Below are positions 5,880 to 7,655 of a stretch of DNA of 7,655 nt, one piece after another (positions within the stretch are counted from its first letter, which is position 1; each line of letters starts with the position of its first letter). The DNA lies in NCBI GenBank assembly GCA_024278345.1, contig JAJRTK010000550.1, forward strand, positions 1 through 7,655, read 5' to 3'. A program made the position numbers and the translations under genes. The stretch comes from a bacterium. GTDB lineage: Bacteria; CSSED10-310; JAJRTK01. The notes beneath the pieces are model-generated. The model searched no databases. It was given only the letters and a program-made list of their open reading frames with translations, and was not told where the DNA came from.

Positions 5880-7063
5880 CTTCTGCTGCTGGAATGGACG
5901 GTGACCCAGAATTCATCGACCTTTCCAAGAATGACGTAACGGTAGATGTAAGACCAAATCGGCACGGCCAAAATAAGCCCCCAAAGCCCCACCAAATGTT
6001 CACCCAAAATGAGAATGATCAAGACCATCAGAGGATGGACTTCCATGTGGGAACCGTAAATACGGGGATTTATGACGTAGGCTTCGAGGGTATGGATGAT
6101 GGCCACCAAGATCAAAACCTGGAAGCCCAGCCACAGGCCCGCCGACTGGGTGATGGCCACGAGAATCAACGGAACCGTTGAAATCCACATGCCCAGGACG
6201 GGGACATAGGAGCAAAAGAAGACGATGACTGAGAGCATCGCCACCTTGGGTACGCCTAACAGCGCCAATCCCACGGCAGTCATGGACGTATTGAGCAAAG
6301 CAATGACCGTCTGCGCTTCCAGTGCCTTCCCCAACAGCGAAAAGAATGCAATGACCCCCGGATATACTTCCCGGTAGTAGTCGGACAAGCGCGACTTCTC
6401 TAACGCCGCAATGTTCCTGGCAATGTTGGGCAAATCCAGCACCAGGAAGAAACTCAAAAGGATGGCAAGCAGGAAGTACAAGACCAAGGCTCCCGCCGCG
6501 GCAAAGCTCTCGGCGATCTCCGCCACCACCGTCTTGAGAACGGCGGGTGTACTTTCCTCAAGCGATTCGAGAATCGGCTCGACATTGATGTAGTCGCTCC
6601 ACCTTCCCAGAGAGCGCTCCAAAGCTTCCTGGGCCTTTTCCAGGAGCGGGCTCTTTCCATCCTCCCGCTCTTGGCCGTTCCCCGCTACGTTCCGCAATAG
6701 GGTGCGGTTACTCTTTACAAAATGCCGGACCTCGTCGATGACTTTTGGAAAAGTTATGATACAGAGAGTCGTCAAAACTGCAACAAACGTCAGAAAAACA
6801 ACGCAAACCATGAGTTTTCGCCGCGGCACATACCCGGTCAGGTGCTCCACCACTGAATTGCCCAGGTAACTCAACACGAAGGTGAAGAGAAAAAGAGCGA
6901 AAAAGTCCCGCAAAATCCAAAGAAGAGCAATGAAACTGCCCCAGAGAACCAGTTTCCTGGAGAAGAGCCCCTGGAGATACCGCCATCCTGAATTGTCCAA
7001 CCCAGACGTGATCAAGGCAGAAGTTGACTCGGGCAGATTTTCGTCACTCTTTTTCCCGTCCAT
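5849..7063 (-). CDS. AI-2E/PerM-family (UPF0118) multi-pass membrane protein
   Basis: The 404-residue inner-membrane protein belongs to the family named after the E. coli AI-2 exporter TqsA; other members are linked to sodium/proton exchange, so the transported substrate is open. A soluble N-terminus is followed by hydrophobic segments at about 38-66, 84-104, 184-209, 252-272, 275-305, 309-327 and 343-375. A charged, extracytoplasmic-type region lies at 106-180. Family signatures include LLGVPKVAMLSVIVFFCSYVPVLG (about 268-291) and VINPRIYGSHMEVHPLMVLIILILGEHLVGLWGLILAVPI, which spans about 330-369. The ATG at 7061-7063 is supported by AGGGG on the minus strand (bases 7071-7075), seven bases away. 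The gene converges on the barrel gene, and its last ten codons plus the stop overlap that gene's 3' end by 31 bases. No luxS or quorum gene is nearby, so an AI-2 role should not be assumed. Confidence 0.93.
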   Translation of the reverse strand: MDGKKSDENLPESTSALITSGLDNSGWRYLQGLFSRKLVLWGSFIALLWILRDFFALFLFTFVLSYLGNSVVEHLTGYVPRRKLMVCVVFLTFVAVLTTLCIITFPKVIDEVRHFVKSNRTLLRNVAGNGQEREDGKSPLLEKAQEALERSLGRWSDYINVEPILESLEESTPAVLKTVVAEIAESFAAAGALVLYFLLAILLSFFLVLDLPNIARNIAALEKSRLSDYYREVYPGVIAFFSLLGKALEAQTVIALLNTSMTAVGLALLGVPKVAMLSVIVFFCSYVPVLGMWISTVPLILVAITQSAGLWLGFQVLILVAIIHTLEAYVINPRIYGSHMEVHPLMVLIILILGEHLVGLWGLILAVPIWSYIYRYVILGKVDEFWVTVHSSSRSQKACPNPTK

Positions 7064-7217
7064 CGACTGTCCCCTGCAAGATTCCCGTTAGTGCCGAACC
7101 GGCTATCGGTGGCCGCTTCAGCGGCTCTCGCCGCCCTCGGCACCGTCCACCAGTGGCCGACGCCTCCGGGAACCATTGCCCAATTCCAGCCATAGACCAC
7201 TCCCATGCAAGATCGCC

Positions 7218-7268
7218 GGTATCCACGCAAAGCGGGACAATGGGTCGCTGGGGAAAAAAGTTGGTATC
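7218..7268 (+). repeat. Stem-loop repeat, copy B
   Basis: Bases 7218-7255 match copy A (4654-4691) at 34 of 38 positions. The left arm GGTATCCAC (7218-7226) can pair with GTTGGTATC (7260-7268) at eight of nine positions, counting two G-U pairs, around a 33-base loop. Relative to copy A, one G-U pair becomes A-U, two Watson-Crick pairs become G-U and one pair is lost, so the fold is mostly kept. It lies upstream of the minus-strand AI-2E-family gene, in the opposite orientation to it, and touches the first palindromic unit. Confidence 0.7.
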
Positions 7269-7328
7269 GGACAACGCCACGCTCCGCTGGGCGGGTAACA
7301 CCTGGCGTTACCTGGCGGTCGTCCCGGG
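7268..7328 (+). repeat. Palindromic unit 1 (REP-like)
   Basis: The left arm GGACAACGCCA (7269-7279) and the right arm TGGCGGTCGTCC (7313-7324) pair through GGAC/GTCC and CGCCA/TGGCG. The interior holds a perfect hairpin GGTAAC/GTTACC (7294-7299 and 7307-7312) and two tandem copies of ACCTGGCG (7300-7307 and 7310-7317). The first 27 bases match those of unit 2, 80 bases downstream, at 26 positions. It resembles repetitive extragenic palindromes in form; the family is unknown. Confidence 0.65.
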
Positions 7329-7346
7329 ACTCCGTGCCGCGGCCCC

Positions 7347-7383
7347 CCGGACAACGCCACGCTCCGCTTGGCGGTCGTCCGGG
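7347..7383 (+). repeat. Palindromic unit 2 (REP-like)
   Basis: CCGGAC (7347-7352) pairs with GTCCGG (7377-7382) and CGCCA (7355-7359) with TGGCG (7369-7373), enclosing a nine-base loop CGCTCCGCT. This gives an 11-bp imperfect hairpin. Both the left-hand 27 bases (26 identical) and the right arm TGGCGGTCGTCC (12 of 12) recur in unit 1, which is longer because of an internal insertion. A two-unit arrangement like this is typical of REP or BIME elements, though no family can be assigned here. Confidence 0.65.
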
Positions 7384-7405
7384 TACTTTCCCCCCCCCGC
7401 GGGGC

Positions 7406-7465
7406 TTCCCTGCACCCACCAGGGAACTCGCAAGAACCCGTTGCAATGAAAGGCAACGAGTTCTC
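7406..7465 (+). other. Cluster of overlapping, competing hairpins
   Basis: TTCCCTG/CAGGGAA (7406-7412 and 7420-7426) forms a 7-bp hairpin. GAACTCG (7424-7430) is fully complementary to CGAGTTC (7457-7463), and the pairing extends outward by two more pairs, one of them a wobble. A second partner, GAACCCGTTGC (7434-7444), can instead pair with GCAACGAGTTC (7453-7463) at 10 of 11 positions. The last two foldings exclude each other. The pattern would fit a structured RNA or stacked inverted repeats; no known RNA family is recognised. Confidence 0.45.
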
Positions 7466-7509
7466 CACCCACATTCTTGTACGGTGGGCCTCGCTTATGC
7501 TCGGCATCT

Positions 7510-7534
7510 CGCGGCGCTCGGCACCGCGTTTTTT
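7510..7534 (+). terminator. Possible intrinsic terminator, plus strand
   Basis: CGCGG (7510-7514) pairs with CCGCG (7524-7528) around a nine-base loop and is followed at once by six T (7529-7534). The stem is short but all G-C, and the T run gives the usual terminator form for plus-strand transcription. No plus-strand gene lies upstream for over 1,600 bases, so it would end either an unannotated RNA from the hairpin region or nothing at all. Confidence 0.45.
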
Positions 7535-7614
7535 CGGGACCTATCAGATCCGGTTGACAAGTCCACGCACGAAAGGAACCCACCGTTCAATTTCGTGAAT
7601 CCCGTCCAGCCCGC

Positions 7615-7633
7615 CACCGGCAAGATGCCGGTG
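7615..7633. repeat. Perfect 8-bp palindrome with three-base loop
   Basis: CACCGGCA (7615-7622) and TGCCGGTG (7626-7633) are perfect inverted copies around AGA. Read forward in the open frame, the palindrome contributes to GKMPVP. From memory, short palindromes coding for such peptides are dispersed in many copies in some Verrucomicrobiota and related genomes. Only one copy is in this window, so membership of a repeat family is inference. Confidence 0.5.
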
Positions 7634-7655
7634 CCACCAGGGCGGCGCCGCGGAG

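Larger units (their letters stand above)
7064..7655. other. Hairpin-rich intergenic region at the right edge
   Basis: About 590 bases with no recognisable protein. Frames of up to 144 codons exist on both strands, but they run through inverted repeats and look like by-products of GC-rich repeats. The region holds a GCCGCT/AGCGGC palindrome (7112-7125), stem-loop copy B, two palindromic units, a run of nine C (7390-7398), several hairpins, a terminator-like signal and a palindrome at 7615-7633, each listed separately where supported. The promoter of the minus-strand AI-2E-family gene should lie near 7080-7230, but I found no strong match. A frame open to the right edge from GTG 7594 reads NPVQPATGKMPVPP and is probably repeat-derived. 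Confidence 0.55.

Noticed and set aside
5849-7063. Annotation as an autoinducer-2 exporter
   Set aside because: Family membership is clear, but members differ in substrate and there is no quorum-sensing context here.
7390-7398. Run of nine C as a phase-variation tract
   Set aside because: It is in non-coding DNA with no promoter or reading frame that slippage would switch.
7012-7598. Several frames of 76-144 codons in the right intergenic region
   Set aside because: They run through inverted repeats, lack domains and convincing start signals, and occur on both strands over the same bases.

Overview
The window comes from the chromosome of a moderately GC-rich Gram-negative bacterium: it carries a peptidoglycan gene (murB) and an outer-membrane beta-barrel protein. 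I cannot place the phylum from sequence alone. Two weak hints point towards the PVC group (Verrucomicrobiota-like). One is a short palindrome at the right edge whose forward translation contains GKMPVP, a kind of repeat-encoded peptide I associate from memory with such genomes. The other is the non-standard tRNA-Arg anticodon. No phage, plasmid, defence or CRISPR locus is visible.

Layout. 1-423: no convincing gene. 424-2082: a plus-strand pair, murB then trmB, 27 bases apart and probably one transcript. 2083-2904: an RNA-gene region with tRNA-Arg(GCG) at 2273-2349, tRNA-Ser(CGA) at 2477-2569 and a terminator-like hairpin after the second. 2905-4590: a 561-residue protein with an N-terminal NAD(P)-binding Rossmann fold and no known function. 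4591-4778: a spacer holding a 47-base stem-loop repeat (copy A). 4779-5879: a BamA/D15-type outer-membrane barrel without POTRA domains. 5849-7063, minus strand: an AI-2E/PerM-family membrane protein whose 3' end overlaps the barrel gene by 31 bases. 7064-7655: no protein gene but many inverted repeats, namely copy B of the stem-loop, two palindromic units 80 bases apart, further hairpins, a terminator-like signal and a final palindrome.

How the parts relate. murB acts in cell-wall precursor synthesis. TrmB makes m7G46 in tRNAs with a five-base variable loop; the tRNA-Arg here has G46 and fits, while the tRNA-Ser has a long variable arm and does not. The Rossmann protein and the barrel protein may be co-transcribed, but no joint function can be read from the sequence. 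The AI-2E-family gene is transcribed towards them.

I do not see a clearly new biological system. The signals most worth following are the two-copy stem-loop repeat (34 of 38 core positions identical, with most stem differences keeping the pairing), the palindromic, hairpin-rich region at 7200-7655, the tRNA-Arg(GCG), and the uncharacterised 561-residue Rossmann protein.
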